A DNA stretch of 5,428 nt, from the NCBI GenBank assembly GCA_039180385.1, contig JBCDDJ010000458.1, forward strand, positions 1-5,428, read 5' to 3'. Within the stretch, counting starts at the first letter, position 1. The number at the start of each line of letters is the position of its first letter. Made by a program: the position numbers and the translations under genes. Source of the stretch: SIO4C1 sp039180385 (GTDB taxonomy: Bacteria > Cyanobacteriota > Cyanobacteriia > Phormidesmidales > Phormidesmidaceae). Shown here piece by piece: positions 5,310 to 5,428 of the stretch. Below the pieces are notes generated by a model. It saw nothing but the letters and a program-made list of their open reading frames with translations, was not told where the DNA came from and made no database searches.

Positions 5310-5428
5310 ATGACCCTAAGCGTCTGCATGATTGTCAAAAATGAGGCAACTAATCTGCCAGCTTGTCTCGAGAGTGTTCGTGATTTAGCGGATGAAATCT
5401 GGGTCTTTGATACTGGCTCGACCGACGA
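5310..5428 (+). CDS. Family 2 glycosyltransferase, N-terminal part only
   Basis: The first 39 complete codons of a gene that continues beyond the window. The start reads MTLSVCMIVKNEATNLPACL, followed by a helix and then EIWVFDTGSTD (residues 29-39). This is the nucleotide-sugar-binding N-terminus of GT-A-fold family 2 glycosyltransferases. The SVCMIVKNE opening and DTGSTD motif are typical of the SunS-like / TPR-containing subgroup. The DxD motif and acceptor domain lie outside the window, so donor and acceptor are unknown. The ATG at 5310 places the first beta strand directly at the N-terminus, as is usual in this family. No ribosome-binding site precedes it. Confidence 0.88.
   Translation, partial: MTLSVCMIVKNEATNLPACLESVRDLADEIWVFDTGSTD

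Overview
The window is cyanobacterial chromosome. The best direct evidence is six copies of the octamer GCGATCGC (HIP1, the highly iterated palindrome of cyanobacteria), all inside coding sequence. Low-complexity C-rich and heptameric repeats of the kind common in filamentous cyanobacteria support this. The species cannot be named from the sequence. All recognisable genes lie on the + strand. The other long open frames, including every one on the - strand, overlap well-supported genes and look like shadows.

Layout: (1) 1-687, a class I SAM-dependent methyltransferase; (2) 678-1571, precorrin-6A/cobalt-precorrin-6A reductase (cobK/cbiJ), overlapping the methyltransferase by 10 bases; (3) 1572-1889, a 318-base non-coding stretch with one reasonable sigma-70-type promoter candidate; (4) 1890-3323, a GAF plus SpoIIE/RsbU-type PP2C phosphatase that starts with TTG; (5) 3465-3767, an unrecognised 100-residue protein with a C-terminal membrane helix; (6) 3776-5170, argininosuccinate lyase (argH), whose ribosome-binding site overlaps the stop codon of the small protein; (7) 5171-5309, a repeat-filled spacer holding a long imperfect hairpin and a heptamer array; (8) 5310 to the window end, the first 39 codons of a family 2 glycosyltransferase.

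The genes do not form one pathway. Methyltransferase and cobK form one translationally linked pair (corrin ring synthesis plus an unassigned methyl transfer). The phosphatase has its own leader and probably its own promoter. The small membrane protein and argH form a second coupled pair (last step of arginine synthesis). The glycosyltransferase begins a new unit. I see no convincing new defence, mobile or RNA system. The most notable items are the long hairpin after argH, the small membrane protein coupled to argH, a near-perfect 28-bp palindrome centred on a HIP1 site in cobK, and two signs of repeat-driven change in cobK: a C-rich in-frame insert and a 13-bp tandem duplication near the stop.
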